A DNA stretch of 58,592 nucleotides, taken from positions 1 through 58,592 of the forward strand of contig JAIWNI010000143.1 of assembly GCA_025331435.1 (NCBI GenBank), read 5' to 3'. Made by a program: the position numbers and the translations under genes. Within the stretch, counting starts at the first letter, position 1. The number at the start of each line of letters is the position of its first letter. The notes under the pieces are model-generated. The model searched no databases. It had not been told where the DNA came from and worked only from the letters and a program-made list of their open reading frames with translations. Source of the DNA: Choanephora cucurbitarum (lineage: Eukaryota; Mucoromycota; Mucoromycetes; Mucorales; Choanephoraceae). Below are positions 23,668 through 36,028 of this stretch, in pieces.

Positions 23668-25154
23668 TTTTACATATTATTAGTTATTTTGCAAACAGGG
23701 CTTAAAAAATCACCTTTTTTGGATTTTGGTGTAACTACTACCTTCTAAATATGTAGAGTTTCTTGATAATGGATGAAAAAACCAAGGTCTATTTTTTTAC
23801 ATATTTTTTTCGATTGAATACAGTCGTTCTAAAATTGCCATTAATTCACTGTAGATTAAAAAGATATCAAAATTGCATTTTATGAAGAAAAAAAGTATAC
23901 TTTCCTCCGAAAGTTTTTTCTTTTAGATTTTTAAAGTAAACCGACGATGTCAAAAAAGTATGATTTTTCAGTCAGTCGTGATTAATTTTGGTAGCACAAT
24001 AAGTCTGAATATAGAAACTTCAACAAAAAAATTCTTGAAAAAAATAATGATTGGCTACGTTGACGCTTATATATATTTTTGGTCAGTTCTCATTGGAGGG
24101 AAACTTGAGCAGTAGTCATGTTTATACCTTCTCTACTCTGAAAATGATAATAACATTGGACCTTGACGATCAACATGAGGCACATCAAGATACGTAATGA
24201 TTTCCAGGAAAAAAACTGAAGCCTTATAAATTCAGTTGGTCACGCTGTTTTTCTATCATTGCTTCACTTTCAAAAAGCATATAAACGGCTGACTTTTTGT
24301 ATTTAAGCTTGGTTTTAATTCGCTAGGAGACAAAGTTGGAGACGTTGCTTAAAAGCTGTGTTATGTTCGCGCAATGAGATTTTGTCGATGATTTGTGTAA
24401 GAATGTTTCTTGATATAGAACAAGCTTCAAGTGTAGACATTTATATGCGACAGTGGCATCTTTGGATACATTGAGCATCCCAATGCATTCTACCTAATAG
24501 GTTTATTACAAATATTCCTACAGATTATTCTATAAGATGCATATAATTTTGAATTCTGCGCAAGGCTGTGATATTTGAAACGCAATGTATCTAGTACAGG
24601 CATCATCAATACTGATGAACATATTCTATTCATCACGTATAAATTTTTCTTGCTTATTCTGTTAGCATTGACGAAAAAAATTACAAATAAATGTAGTCCA
24701 TTCATTGTGCGCATTAATTGTATCTGGAAATCATTAGAAAAAAATACACTTTGTCTGTTAAATTATAGTTGTCAAGGTTTATGAAATCATTGTAAGAAAA
24801 CAACAAATTAAGCCAAGACATTTATTACAAACATCTATTTTGATGCTTTACAATTCAACTATAATCAATATACATAGAGTATCAATTTAGCTCACGTTAT
24901 TGTAAAGATACTTTTTCAATGATTAAAAAAGTAATACATATTCAACTAGCAAAAAAGAGTTCATTCTTTTGACTTCTTTTTACTAAAGGAAGAAAATGTA
25001 AATTTTCGAATAATATAATCATGAAGAACGCTGTTGATGTTAAACATGATAATCAGCTTCCTCTCTTAAAAAAAACACAGTGTTGTAAATTAACACTTGT
25101 TTAGACTAATATGTTTTTCTTTCTCTACATAAAATAACTTATTGGAGATTCGCC
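23668..25154. other. Helitron copy 2, left intergenic segment, no gene seen
   Basis: Copy of 10629-12115. AT-rich with only short overlapping frames. Confidence 0.6.
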
Positions 25155-27216
25155 TCAATCTTTATTATTTGGATTAATTGAAGAACTTCCAATTGCTCCT
25201 TTCTTCGTTTGAGTAGGCTTGTGTAATTTACGTGGTCGACCTCGAGAGGATTTGGGCTTTGTGCTTTGTTCTAATCTTCTTTTTTCTCTTTCTTGTTCGC
25301 TCAGTTTTGGTCTTCCTCTACCTCTCACTTCTGGCATAGGATGAGCGTCATCACTGCTGCTTTCATCGGCATCATCAAGTTGGTTGACGGTTTCATTGGA
25401 AGTGTCTGTCAATGTTGCCTTTCCTTTGCCCTACACATATAGATTAAATGTTCTTAGTCAGAAATGGCTCTAAAGGCCTCCAGTTTTTCGAAAAAAAAAA
25501 ATACATTACTTTGTCATTTGCTCTTCTGCGTTTTGAAGGTACGGTAGAGTTACTATTACCCGACACATTAGCACTAATTGAAGAAGGAGTATTCACAGAG
25601 ATAGAAACGTTGTCTAGTCGATCAAAGACTGTTAGAATGAATAGAAACGTTGTTGTTGAATCAAACTATTTACCTTCGATGTTTTGGTTCGAGACATTAT
25701 TACTGGAAATATTAAACATGTTTCTAAAGTTTCTGGTAAGTGATGCTTCAGAGCTGGCAAATGAAACATCAGAACGAAAAGACAAATCTCTCCGAAGGGT
25801 GTCTACTGAGAAATCTCTACTGCTACCTTCGAGAGGATCATGGTTGGCAAATACGTTGGATGAGTTATGAAGGTTTGCAGTTGTATCGTTTCGAGATTGT
25901 CTGCTTGAGCTGTTTTCTATAATTGTTTCTAAGAAACCTATTGTATGTATTAGCACCCATGCATTGCGTTATCTTTTAACTCTTTCGTTTTATTGTGCTA
26001 ATATTTTTTTGGGCTTCCTACTTACTACTATAATTCTCTGAGTTGCCACTCGTTCCACCAGCATGACTATTAGTCAAATGCTGATTATTCTCTAAGGTTC
26101 TTGAGTTTTCTGCTGAAACTTGTCTTGATTGAGTAACTGTTCGTTCTGATCCACTACTTTCTGCATCTACAATACGTAGCTTTTAGCCATAATAATCAAG
26201 TCAGACTAATTTTTTAGACTTACCATCCATATTAGCCGCAAGTTGAAAGTTTCTTTCATTTGGTCTTTCCTCTGGATCATTTACTGGATTTAAGTCGTTG
26301 TTTGCAAACCGCAACGTTTCATTTGTCATACTTTCTTCTAACTGATCATTGACTTGTCTCAAATCTGAATCTAAGCTAGAATCAGACATTCGGCGGACAA
26401 ACGCAGGATTCTCTGAGGGAATGTAAGGCTCATCATCATCTGTATAGTATGGGTTTTGAGCACGTGAATCGTCGTTGTCATGAGAATCAGGTATTTCAAC
26501 CTCATCACCACGCTCCTCTTGATTTCGTCTCTGCTGTTGTGAGGTTCCTTGTTGCTCCACTTCATGTAAAAAATAACAAATTAGAAATAGACTTTATTTG
26601 ATGTAATCTTCCGCTTTTACCAAGTTCGTCTCTTGCTCTTTCGTCTTCGTAAAATTCAGGACCATTTGTAAAGTCCTGGTTCATGGACAGGTTTACATAG
26701 AAATAACCTTCCTTTATTCCCTCTCCAAGCTGAATAGGAGCTATTTCCGGATGGACCATTTCTTTTAATCTTTCGGGTATCAAAGGAATTCCTGGTATAA
26801 TCGTCATACTAAGTGCTTGCATATGAAACTTTTCCTCTACGACTCGTCCCAAAAAGGCTCTGACGGTGGGCTGCTGTTTCATCACACCAGTAACAAGTAG
26901 TATCAAGGGGTCCTTTTTTTCACCCATTCTGCTAATATTCCATTCATTGTCATATCCCTGAATCATTTCTTGCACTAAACTTAAATTTGCAATTACTTTG
27001 ACACTATAATTACTACAGAAGGTTCAGTTTGACTTAGTAACTGGATCAAAAAGGGTTATTAACTCCAACTGGAAGTAGTACACGTTGTCATCTATCAAAA
27101 TAGTGTACCCGTGCACGACCAGTTATATCCGTTCAAGTTACGGCAAGTCATACTTACGCTTTGTAAGGTTCATAGAGTAAGAAGTAGGTCTTCGTTTCGA
27201 TATGATCGACTTCCAT
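25155..27216 (-). CDS. AT-hook protein gene, Helitron copy 2 (501 aa)
   Basis: Minus-strand exons 27216-27158, 26979-26621, 26559-26224, 26166-26026, 25937-25674, 25613-25543 and 25430-25155; total 1,506 nt, phases match at each of six GT-AG introns. The start MEVDHIETKTYFLLYEPYK gives the most protein-like first exon; an alternative ATG 5 nt upstream with a slightly different acceptor (exon 2 from 26974) is possible. Two AT-hook-like cores lie in the final 92-codon exon; residues about 140-400 are Ser/Asn/Asp/Glu-rich. The N-terminal domain is unrecognised. AT-hook proteins bind AT-rich DNA, so a role in element DNA binding, targeting or regulation is plausible but unproven. It diverges from the 263-aa gene. 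Confidence 0.75.
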
Positions 27217-28667
27217 TGCATGAGGGAAAAAAACGCCAACATAGCTAGAGTGTATAACTGATTGCATTTCGAGTAATACTTGTAGCAATTGTTTTTAAGT
27301 AGAGAAAAATGGCATGCATAGCATTGATTTAAATTTTATGCTTTGATGGCTTATGTGTTACAAGTAAAAAATTGTTTGCGTACGAATGAGACACAGGCCG
27401 GTTAAATAACACTCCTTGTGCTAATATGCATCAATAAATAAAGTGTCAAGTATACAATTGGTTGCGCGCGTAATCACTTGAAAATTCTTGAATAATCTTT
27501 AAAGGTTGGATGTACAACATGTTCAAAACAACAGTTGAAGCACAGGCTTTATAATGTCCCAGTAAATTTTCTAAATATGTAAACATCCTAAAGTTGTGCA
27601 ACAGGCAAGAATAATGGTTGCAGTTTTCTATTTTTCTTAAAGAGAAAGAACCCAAATTTTACAAGCAGTACAAACAAGTATACACTTGTATAATATCATA
27701 CTCCAACCGTTAACGTATATTCCCCCAACAGCTCTTATGATCTAATCGGATATGTGTATGGCTCAGTACCATTATTTACCGTTTTTATTTTCCAAGATAA
27801 AGTATTACTTTTTTGAGAAAGTGTTGTCCCTTCTGAGGATATACAGATTGAGAAAGAGAGAACATATGCTTATGGCGTATCACGAAAAACAGGTAATCTA
27901 TACGGGAAAGTCTAAACAGCATAAGCTATCTGTCACTTACTTTCTATATAAAGTAATTTTGAGAATAGTCGGTAAAAACGTAGATGACTATTGGCTAGTT
28001 ACTGGGATGTACAATTATACTCTAGTCGCACAAAATAAAGTGAGTTAGGGTTTCTTCTGTGTTCATTATAGATTTTTTATGCAGTTTGATAGCTTATTTT
28101 CGTATTGAGTCTCTGTCAATGAATCCACGGTTATCTTAAATAAACACAAGTATCAAGGGATTGCAAAGTCCATAATGTGAGTACTACTTTGTACTACTAT
28201 CTTTTGTATAGACCAAAAATGGAGTTTGCTATTGTAATTGACCAAAGGACATATATTATTGTACTTGCAGAAAGCTCTAAGAGATAAATTAGATCTAGTT
28301 GTAAGGCGATTTGGATGCTATAAAGTTTATATCTTTACATATGAATTAGCATATCTTCGATAAAAGTGCTTTCACGAATGAGATGTTTTAGGTCGTAAAA
28401 GTTGCACAGCAAAAAGAGTTTTGACAAGGCACACAAACACAATGTCTTGACAGTATAAGGTTAAATTTCCCAAGTACAAGGAAGTGCATTAGGAACAGTA
28501 ACTTTTTGAACAAACGCGTTTCTCAAGTCAATCCTCAATTCCTAACAAAAGTAATCCTTAATTTATGATTATAAATCACTGATTCTCGTCATACTATATA
28601 AAGGATGGCAGAGTGCGTACTAGCTATTCCGTCAAGCCAATTTTTTTAAGCTCGAATCTTTACCAAA
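27217..28667. promoter_or_regulatory. Divergent intergenic region, Helitron copy 2
   Basis: Equivalent of 16658-18108, between the AT-hook and 263-aa genes. TATATAAA is at 28595-28602. Only a doubtful 98-codon frame lies inside (27752-28048). Confidence 0.5.
28595..28602 (+). promoter_or_regulatory. TATA box for the 263-aa gene, copy 2
   Basis: TATATAAA, 66 bp before the ATG at 28668. Confidence 0.6.
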
Positions 28668-29576
28668 ATGCTCTTCTGTGAAATCACCGACGCCAACATC
28701 TATGGTGAACCATTCTTCCGTATCACTGGAAGAACAGCTTCTCTGGAGTCTCGTTGTATGGACTCTGGAAGCAGAGTAAAGCTCTATACGAGTCATCCAG
28801 CTCTCATGTACTATTTCATTCGCTTTGGAGGAATTGACACTCGCCATTGTATCTCTGGTATGTCAAAATTTAAAATTTGGGTCAAAATTGCCATCTCATA
28901 TTACTTCGAGTATAGGCGCTTTGCATGTGTCGGCTTACACGTTTGACGACTCCACCAGAGCACATGCTAACATTAGGGTGAGTGTGGTGGACATCAAGCC
29001 CAACTTTCAAGTCGATGATGACGGCAATGTCATTCGTACTGCTGCCAGGAGAATCAAGACTCGGGAATTCCCTAGAAATAGGGAATTTGTCAAAATGAAG
29101 TTTGTGGTGTATAAACACATTTGGGAGCATATTCAAGATGCTAGGGTTGTCAACCAGAGAAACCTGGTTGTTGAGCCATTTGCTCTTGAATTGAGCGATA
29201 TGTATGCCGATCTTGGTAAGTTATTTGACGATGATATTTTATGCTTTGTAAATTAATGTATTTGGGTCTTGTAGTTCGTAGACAGTTGGTAATTGGAAAT
29301 TACGATCCTGTCAACATCAGACAAACGATGGCTGGTCGCGCCAACAATGAGGCCAACCCTAACAGACAAGTCGTTCGTGTTCTCAGGTTGGATTACACCT
29401 ACAACAACGTTGTCCGACGACTGGAGGACAACTGGGATCACCCTTCGTTGGAGATTGACACCTTGTTGGATGACAACATCCCTCTCGAGCCTTCCGTCAT
29501 GTTTGAGAGAACGGTCAATGACGAGGATGATCGTTCTGACACCGCTAGTCACCACTCGTCCATGCACCAGGATTGA
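28668..29576 (+). CDS. Helitron accessory protein, 263 aa, unknown function (copy 2)
   Basis: Exons 28668-28857, 28916-29215 and 29275-29576. The coding frames are the same as in copy 1, so there has been no visible decay since the tandem formed. It is followed by AATAAA at 29600-29605 and by RepHel at 29860. No family recognised; the acidic Ser/His-rich tail is the only clear compositional feature. Confidence 0.75.
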
Positions 29577-29794
29577 TCACCTTTTTTTTTTCTTTGTAAA
29601 ATAAAGTTTTTTTTTATTCATCGTTTATGCTAAATTTTATTTTCTGATACATTGTATCACAATAAACCCTATTTTTTATCTGTGAGAAAAATCTTAATTA
29701 TGATCACCACAAGGAAGCACCAAAAAGCTTCCTCTCGAATGTCAAGTGCAAGTGTCATAATCCTAATTTTGACAAACTGTCATGTTTGAAAATG

Positions 29795-29802
29795 TATAAA
29801 AA
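29795..29802 (+). promoter_or_regulatory. TATA box for RepHel, copy 2
   Basis: TATAAAAA 58 bp upstream of the ATG at 29860. Confidence 0.5.
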
Positions 29803-29859
29803 GAAAGAGTTTTTAAAATTCATTAGACTTACTTTTCATTCAATATATAAAAAATTATA

Positions 29860-32800
29860 ATGTTCCATACTTTCCGTGTACGCGATAACAACTTGTCCTC
29901 CTTTACAGCAGTTCAAAAAAGACAAGTAAAGGCTTTCCAAGACTTTGTTATGAAGAAGCCTGATGGATTTTGTTGCATCTGTTTAAAAGTGCTCTATCCC
30001 GAGGATCAGCACTATAGAAGCATTAGTACCGAAACTCCCTTACCTTGCTTGGATTGGAAGCTTGAACCACTCAGCGATACTGAGGATGAATCTATGAAGA
30101 TGGTATGCAAGGAACATGTCCACACGTTGCCTGCAGATTTTTCTAAATTCTCAATGGTGTATCCAGGTACAATAAAATCATGGCTGCTATATTTTGTTAC
30201 TAACATTTTTGCAATTCAGGTGACCTTGCTCCTGAGACAAAGGATCTCAATTACAGAGAAAGATCGGTCTTGTCTCCCATCAAGCTCATGTCCCAGATAA
30301 CAAGAAAATCGACATTGTGTCATGGAAGAATTGGTCACTTTGAAGTCAAGGGCCCTATGTATACAACCCACAACTACGAATTCGCCGAAATGGCTTACGG
30401 TGGTACTTTGAGTTTGTTCTTTGTTCGTGGTGACCCATCTATGATTAGAAAGAAGAAGGTTGAAGACGCTTACCGAGCTTTGCAGCAAACGCACCCTTTG
30501 TTGGCACGCTATGACATGCCCAAGCTAACTTTTTCTTTGGTCAACTACCACATCTCTGAGAACAAGAAGCATGTAGACATTGAAAAAGGATGGTTGAACA
30601 ACGCTCTCTTTGCAAACGAAGATGTCAATCCTCAAGCAACTGATGTCGAATTCAAGGACTTGATTATAGGCGAAGACAATGTCGGAAAAATGATCCGCTA
30701 TTCTCACCCCAGTCTGTTGGCCCTCCTCTTTCCTTACCTTTATACCACCTGCACTGGCCACTATTCATTAGTGCCTCAAAATTTGCCAGAATTTTCAGCT
30801 CAAGAAGGGATCTACGGTTTGCCCGAGAATCAAGGCGGTGTCTCTGTTGCTACCATGAAAGAAGAAAGCTTATCTTCTTATGCAAAAAGCAGATTGCTTA
30901 TTCAAGACCGAAGATTTGCAAGAGATCCTTCCTTCTTATTCTTCATGTTGGATTTGATCGAAAAGAGAAACATTGCATCTGCTAACAGATTTGTGGTCTC
31001 CACCAAGGGTCGAAACAACCTGAGACAAAGCGATGTCGTCAACCCTTTGACTGGAAAGATGAACAAAAACATAGTCTCCACCGTTCCACCTCAAATACGT
31101 TCATCCTATGCATACAAAAGAAAAAACTTTCTTGATCTTCAGTGCATTTTCGAGAACCTTGGTGCACCCCAGCTTTTTTTGACGTTTACTTGCGATGATA
31201 AGAGTGAAGACTTCAAAAATATTCTTCGAGACGATGCCCAATTTCCCTGGGAAGATCCTGTCCTCTTCACTCTGCACTTTAAAAGAAAATGGCAAAAGTT
31301 CTTTACTGATTACATTTGCAAGAAATTTGCTGCTCAGATCGGGGGCATTAAGGAATTTAGCTGGGTCATGGAGATTCAAGACAGAGGTAGCCCTCACATT
31401 CATATGGTGCTTTGGACAGAAAAAAGTGTGCAAGAACTGATTCAGATGAACGTTGTTCATACTTGGTTCCCTGAAGGTACTACTAATGATGACCCTATGA
31501 TGCATGGGCTGGTTAATCGATTGCAACTTCACAAGTGCAATCTCAAGTAAGTTTCATTATGTCAGCTTTCTTAGAACAAAGGTACTAATCATCAACTGTC
31601 ATTGTATAGCTACTGCAAAAAAGGTGATCCAACAAGAAAGTGTCGCTTTGGTTACCCTAAACCTTACTCTCCTGTCACTGTCCTTGACTCTGAAAGCCGT
31701 TGTACGTACAAACGTGATGTTGGTGATGCCTATGTCAACAACTATAACCCCTACCTTTTGGCTGTTTTCCGTACATCAATGGACATTCAATACAACGATG
31801 GGCCTCAAGCTGTTAGATACCTTGCAAAGTATCTGGCAAAAGATGACTACGAAGCAAAGATTTTGCTAAAAAACATTCAGCTTCAAAATCAAGGCTATTA
31901 TAAAAGAACATCGTACGTATCAGAAAGAGAGCACTACTCGACTCGTATCGTTGGAGCAGTAGAAGCAACTTACGACTTGATGGGATGGAGAAAGCATAGC
32001 AATTCAAGAAACGTATTGTTCTTGAGTACAAGCCTTATTGGTCAAGATACAAGGCGTTTGCGAACTGATATTAAGGAGCTGGATACTGAAGATGACAAGA
32101 TCTATTCGTTTACCCCAGTTGGTATGTCTTTTATTCACAAGCAGCTAGATACAAACGAGACCTCTAACTTTTTCTATGTAGAAATTTATGAAAAACGAGA
32201 AGGTGCAGAAGGCTTGACTATGCCACAATTCTTCAGCTTTTACAAAAGGGTTTATAAAGACATTAGATACACTACTGTAAGAAACGTGACTCGCCCTTAC
32301 TATCCCCAACCGCTGCCAGAATACGTCCAATGTTCGCGTAAACTCGTATTCAAGCTCATCAAAGACAAGCCTCTCTTCTGGAGAACGTTTAATCAAAGCG
32401 AAATGAATGGCGAAAGTTTTTACTATCAACAGATAGTGCTCAAGCTTCCCATTTTTAACACTACTTATCAAGACGAAATGAGTCGCTTTGGATCATTTAA
32501 AGGTTAGCCGTACTCAACTGTCGTAAGAGTGGCTCAGAAATACTAACTGTAGCAAAATAGATTATTATGAACATTTGCTGAATGAAGGCGAGATTGAAGC
32601 TCATAGAAGGGTCAACATCAATTCATTAGATGACATTGCTGATGTGGAAAGAGGTCTTGATGCCTGTCGCGACGAACTCTCCATGATGCAATCTATGGCT
32701 AATCAAAGTCAAAAGAGCATCTTTGAACAAGTCATCACTGAACTTGAGCTCAATTCAACTGCAATCATATCTGGAGCCGCTGGAACAGGAAAGTCGTTTG

Positions 32801-33997
32801 TCTTAAGGATGCTAGAAAGACACTATAGACTACAAGATTATAAGGTAACTGAGTACTCTTTAAAACAACTTCAGATAACTAATTAGATACGTTCAATTCA
32901 TATAGGTTTTCAAGATGGCACCAACTGGTGTAGCTGCACACAACATCGCTGGTCAGACAGTGCACAGATTTTTTGGTTTGACAAATGTGTCTGCTGTTCC
33001 CAACTTTCTTGTTCTCGATCAATATGTCAAGCTCTATCCAAAGATACTCTTGCTTATTGACGAATATTCAATGATCAGTGCCAAACTTTTTGAATCAATC
33101 AACGATGCTTTAGTTAAGACTACACAAAGAGCCACCATTATGGGAGGGATCAAGACCATTTTCTTTGGAGATGTTGCTCAACTCTTACCCATTCAGCATA
33201 AAGAAGGCAAGATCTGGGAGTCTGAATTATTCAACGCTGTTCCTCGCTTTTCTCTCACTGATCCTGTCCGACAGCAAGATGAACGCTTTGTTGAAATTCT
33301 AAACAAAGTACGAAACTACCAGTTTGACGAATCAGTCATCTCATTCATCAATGAGAGAACTGTTCTCAAATGTGACCTTCCTCTTTCCTGCTTGCGTCTT
33401 TACACCACTAGACAGAGAGTCACTACAGCGAATCAAAAGGACTTCACTGGTTTCCCTGGTGAAGAAATGGAGTTCAAAGCACAAGATTCTTTTGTTGGTA
33501 ATGAGCGCACTGCCAAAATCGCTTTGAGGGAAACAAGACTTCTAGACAATCTCTTCCTGAAGCCAAACATGCCTGTCATGGTCATTCACAACCTACATGT
33601 CCCCAGTGGATGGGTAAATGGTACCATTGCTCTAATTGAATACATGGAAGAGGAAAACATATGCCTGAAGAAGACACTGCCCAATGGAGATGATGCTATC
33701 TACTGGATCCAGCGCATAAGTCGCCAAGTGCCTGGTACTAGCTATGCAAGGACACAGTTTCCTATCGTTCCTGCTTTTGCAACAACCATTCACAAGGCAC
33801 AAAGCGCAACCATCGACTGTGTAGGTATCCACTTGGACAACATGCTTTCACATGGTCAACTCTACGTTGCCATGTCTCGAGTAAGAAAGATCGAAGATTT
33901 GTACTTTTTCGGGGCTGAAATGCCGCTTAATATCAAAAGAAAATTTGGTGCTGATGTAGATGCAGTAGAAATTGTTAGAACTAAAAGACGCTCATAA
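29860..33997 (+). CDS. Helitron RepHel (HUH endonuclease plus Pif1 helicase), copy 2
   Basis: Exons 29860-30166, 30220-31546, 31610-32502, 32561-32844 and 32906-33997; 1,300 aa, with frames identical to copy 1. HUH (SPHIHMVLW), two-Tyr motif (RYLAKYLAK), Walker A (GAAGTGKS) and Walker B (LLIDEYSM) are all kept. With two open copies side by side, this is the best candidate in the window for a recently or currently active element. A TACTAAT branch-point-like site precedes the third exon (near 31584). Confidence 0.93.
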
Positions 33998-34015
33998 TCA
34001 CTTTTGTAATTCAAA

Positions 34016-34021
34016 ATAAAA
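34016..34021 (+). terminator. Polyadenylation signal, RepHel copy 2
   Basis: AATAAA 18 bp downstream of the RepHel stop. Confidence 0.5.
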
Positions 34022-34119
34022 TATCCTTTGTCTAAATCTCAATCATCGTTCCTTTCAAACGAGTTCAATCAGAACTAAAACATCACCGACGAACATCCCC
34101 GATCCATGAGCAAATTGAT

Positions 34120-34141
34120 TGGCTGCCGTTTTGGACTGCCA
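34120..34141. other. Imperfect hairpin near Helitron right end
   Basis: TGGC-TG-CC-GTTTT-GG-ACT-GCCA: 4-bp outer and 2-bp inner stems. It lies about 50 bp from the right tip, farther than in textbook Helitrons. The copy 1 equivalent is 23561-23582. Confidence 0.35.
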
Positions 34142-34226
34142 TAATTTTTGAGCTGAGCTGAGCTGAGCATACAGAACAGCACTCTCTTATTTTTTTTTTT
34201 TTTTTTTTTTTAGAAGAGTAAATAAG

Positions 34227-35797
34227 CATCGTAGCTCAATTTGCTTTGTTCCAAAAGGTGACTTCCAAGACACCTACAAGCAAGAAAAGAAGCTACTTTG
34301 TAGCAAATGTAAGAGAAGAGTAAGTAGCATGAAATAAGACAAGAAATACACCGGCTTATATTTTTATATATAGAGTTGAAGGATTAAAGAAGAAACTTGC
34401 TGTTGAAGATGGTGATGATGAGATGATGTTGAAGAAGTTCAATGATTTTAGAACAGCTTGCATAGATGAATTCAAGCAGGCTAAACAAACAAGAAGCATG
34501 CATTGCGATCTTGACAAGCTGCTGTATGTGGTCATCTTTAATGCTCCTCTATTCTTATTAACATATTTTCTTTTTTCAAGTGCCATCCAAGGAATACTCC
34601 GTCTTGGAAAGAAGACCAGTCCCCTTGTTGCTGCCGCTTTCGGTGAAGAGTCTATTGCTGGTTTCTGGAAGAAGATGAAGAAAGAAAAGTTCGGAGAGGT
34701 CAAGAGCATGACCGAATCTACAAGAAAACAACTTGAAGACGCTCTTGAGGTGAGACATCATTTTTTCTTTCTTTATTTCTATTTAGACATGATATGCTAA
34801 TGAAGATTTAGGATTTCGATGATGATGATAATGATGAAGAGATGGAAAGAATGTTACTGCAATTGCAGTTAAACAGCAGCAGCGATGAAAGTAGAGTAGT
34901 CAAAGTACTTTTAAGCATGTAAGTTAAAGTGTATATGCTATCTGGTTTAAACATACAGCTTACATTCAAATACCTGTGACTATAGGTTTCAACACATGAC
35001 TGAAGAGAAAGAAGCTGTTGATGAAATGCGCTTGCAGTCTGGTGTTGTGTCCTCTTTTTGTCAGCTGTTCAAGCTCTCAAGAAAACATGACATCTTCGGG
35101 TAAGACATCTTTTCTCACATGCATAAAAAGTCAATAATAGAACGCTAAACGTCTTTTTTTTTTTTGTATTGCTCTTATTGTTGTTTCTCTAGATGTAACA
35201 AGATCCTTTTCTCTGAGCTGAGTGCTCTTAAAGACTGCCGTCCTGACTTTGCTGTGAAAGTACAAGCAAATAATACAATCATCAACAGCATTGGTGAAAT
35301 CAAAGGTACCAAGTCTTGTCCTGAAAGTGTTGCTCTCGACACATACAGACTTGGTATCTTTGGCATGAATATGCTATGGAAATACCAGTTGAAGAACTCG
35401 ATGGTATTTCATGTCCATGGTAATTGCGATACAATGCATAAACAGAATAGAAAGAAGAACTAACAAGTAACAAAAAAAAATAGGACAGGAAATGGTGCTT
35501 TGGATGTGCACAATCCACCAAGGCATTTGCCTCATGATTGAAGTTGAGCGCATTCTGTTGCCTACAACTTACCTTGAATTCGTTGACTTGAAAGGCAAAT
35601 TGAACAAGCTCTATAACTTGAGCTTGTTGTACAAGAATTATTGTGTGGAGGAGGAAAGCAAAGCCAAGCCTTGGCAACTATTGAGATATGAAGCAGTCAA
35701 GGCATTGTATGGTCTTGTCACAACAGCATCCAAGGCTTCAACAGCCAAGGATAGCACCATACCTAAAGCCTCTTCTTCAACAGAAGTTGGTTTGTAA
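34227..35797 (+). CDS. Hypothetical protein with PD-(D/E)XK-like motif, 5' end missing
   Basis: Spliced plus-strand gene: first visible exon up to 34319, then 34374-34523, 34581-34749, 34812-34918, 34986-35099, 35193-35419 and 35484-35797. Phases match throughout and the last six exons encode about 359 residues. After an acidic linker (DFDDDDNDEEMERM), exon 35193-35419 reads CRPDFAVKV, then IGEIKG about 12 residues on. That D...ExK spacing resembles the PD-(D/E)XK nuclease core. The nuclease reading is inference; I do not recognise the family by name. No ATG lies in frame before the stop at 34219-34221, so the 5' part is absent or lies in an unseen exon. The Helitron right tip and a T tract sit directly upstream, suggesting truncation by insertion. 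Confidence 0.6.
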
Positions 35798-35870
35798 ATA
35801 AATTGTTTCCTTTTTTTTGTTTCTTGTTTGTCTGTAATCATATACATGCCTTTTTCAAAATATAGCTTAA

Positions 35871-36026
35871 CGGTAGTCGCTCGATTTAAGAGTATTTGAT
35901 ATAAGAGTACAATCATTCGATTTAAAAGTCGCTTCAAGTGCTAAAATGCCACTCAATTTGAGAGTGTGCTCAATATAAGAGTGTATTTCTAAATAGTATG
36001 AACACTCTTAAATAAAGCGACTATTG
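35871..36026. mobile_element. MITE-like element, 156 bp
   Basis: Terminal inverted repeats of about 22 bp: CGGTAGTCGCTCGATTTAAG at the left against the inverse CAATAGTCGCTTTATTTAAG at the right. Internal TTTGATATAAGAG and GCTCAATATAAGAG units match the fragment at 6454-6525. A TA follows the right end; the left flank is AA. Too short to code; probably mobilised by a Tc1/mariner-type transposase not in this window. Confidence 0.7.
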
Positions 36027-36028
36027 TA

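Larger units (their letters stand above)
23668..34190 (+). mobile_element. Helitron-like element, tandem copy 2 (uninterrupted, 10,523 bp)
   Basis: Same orientation and content as copy 1, offset by 13,039 bp before and 10,559 bp after the MULE site. It keeps the empty MULE target. All three genes are open. The right tip abuts a T tract at 34191-34211. Boundaries are set by where the two copies stop matching; tract length differences could shift them by a few bases. Confidence 0.85.

Noticed and set aside
10500..34220. Joining the left flank of copy 1 to the 34.2-kb gene as its missing 5' exon
   Set aside because: All three plus frames at 10500-10628 meet stops and no coding continuity is visible.
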